Shown here piece after piece: positions 5,290 through 5,663 of a stretch of DNA of 5,663 nucleotides. The notes beneath the pieces are model-generated. The model made no database searches, had not been told where the DNA came from, and saw nothing but the letters and a program-made list of their open reading frames with translations. Each line of letters starts with the position of its first letter. Position 1 is the stretch's first letter. Source of the DNA: Elusimicrobiota bacterium (GTDB lineage Bacteria; Elusimicrobiota; Elusimicrobia; UBA1565; JACRDR01); the NCBI GenBank assembly GCA_016212845.1, contig JACRDR010000114.1:1-5663 (forward strand). Reading direction: 5' to 3'. A program made the translations under genes and the position numbers.

Positions 5290-5663
<374 letters not shown>

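Overview
The window is a 5.7 kb piece of a high-GC bacterial chromosome. Hand counts give 73% GC in part of the sdhC-like gene, 65% in part of gcvP, about 53% across 2341-2460, and 38% in the divergent intergenic region 4581-4640. The gene content is mostly housekeeping. The lineage cannot be fixed from sequence alone. The cytochrome b558-type SdhC, the C-A gene order and the SdhA sequence point to the Bacillus/Wolinella/Bacteroidetes-like class of succinate dehydrogenase/fumarate reductase. A deep-branching, partly anaerobic group (Elusimicrobiota-like, for example) is a guess.

Layout. (1) 3-1148, +: the C-terminal part of the glycine cleavage P-protein, ending in an intrinsic terminator that overlaps its stop codon. 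(2) 1232-2181, +: a two-gene unit. A LipM/LplA-family lipoyl (octanoyl) transferase is followed, with a 1-nt stop/start overlap, by a stand-alone Lrp/AsnC ligand-binding (RAM) domain of 76 residues. (3) 2229-3235, -: two overlapping genes for unrecognised, probably exported proteins, in a stretch of lower GC. (4) 3400-4536, -: a DegT/DnrJ/EryC1/StrS-type PLP aminotransferase, with several hairpins after its stop. (5) 4537-4641: an AT-rich divergent promoter region. (6) 4642-5663, +: sdhC/frdC (cytochrome b558) and the first 125 codons of sdhA/frdA, again overlapping by 1 nt.

How the genes fit together. GcvP needs a lipoylated H protein, and the adjacent LipM-like enzyme is a plausible supplier of the lipoyl/octanoyl group. 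The RAM domain may add amino-acid sensing. The sdhCA operon encodes the membrane anchor and flavoprotein of complex II or fumarate reductase.

The most informative signals are regulatory. A perfect FNR-type box (TTGAT-N4-ATCAA, 4594-4607) lies upstream of an extended -10 (TGA-TATATT) whose predicted transcription start is the A of the sdhC ATG. This puts the box centre at -41.5, the classic class II activator position. Three promoter-proximal genes (lipM-like, degT-like, sdhC) have a -10 hexamer 6-10 nt before the ATG and no Shine-Dalgarno, suggesting leaderless or nearly leaderless transcripts. The two operon-internal genes have strong GGAGG sites. No CRISPR array, tRNA, rRNA or mobile element was seen, and no clearly new multi-gene system.
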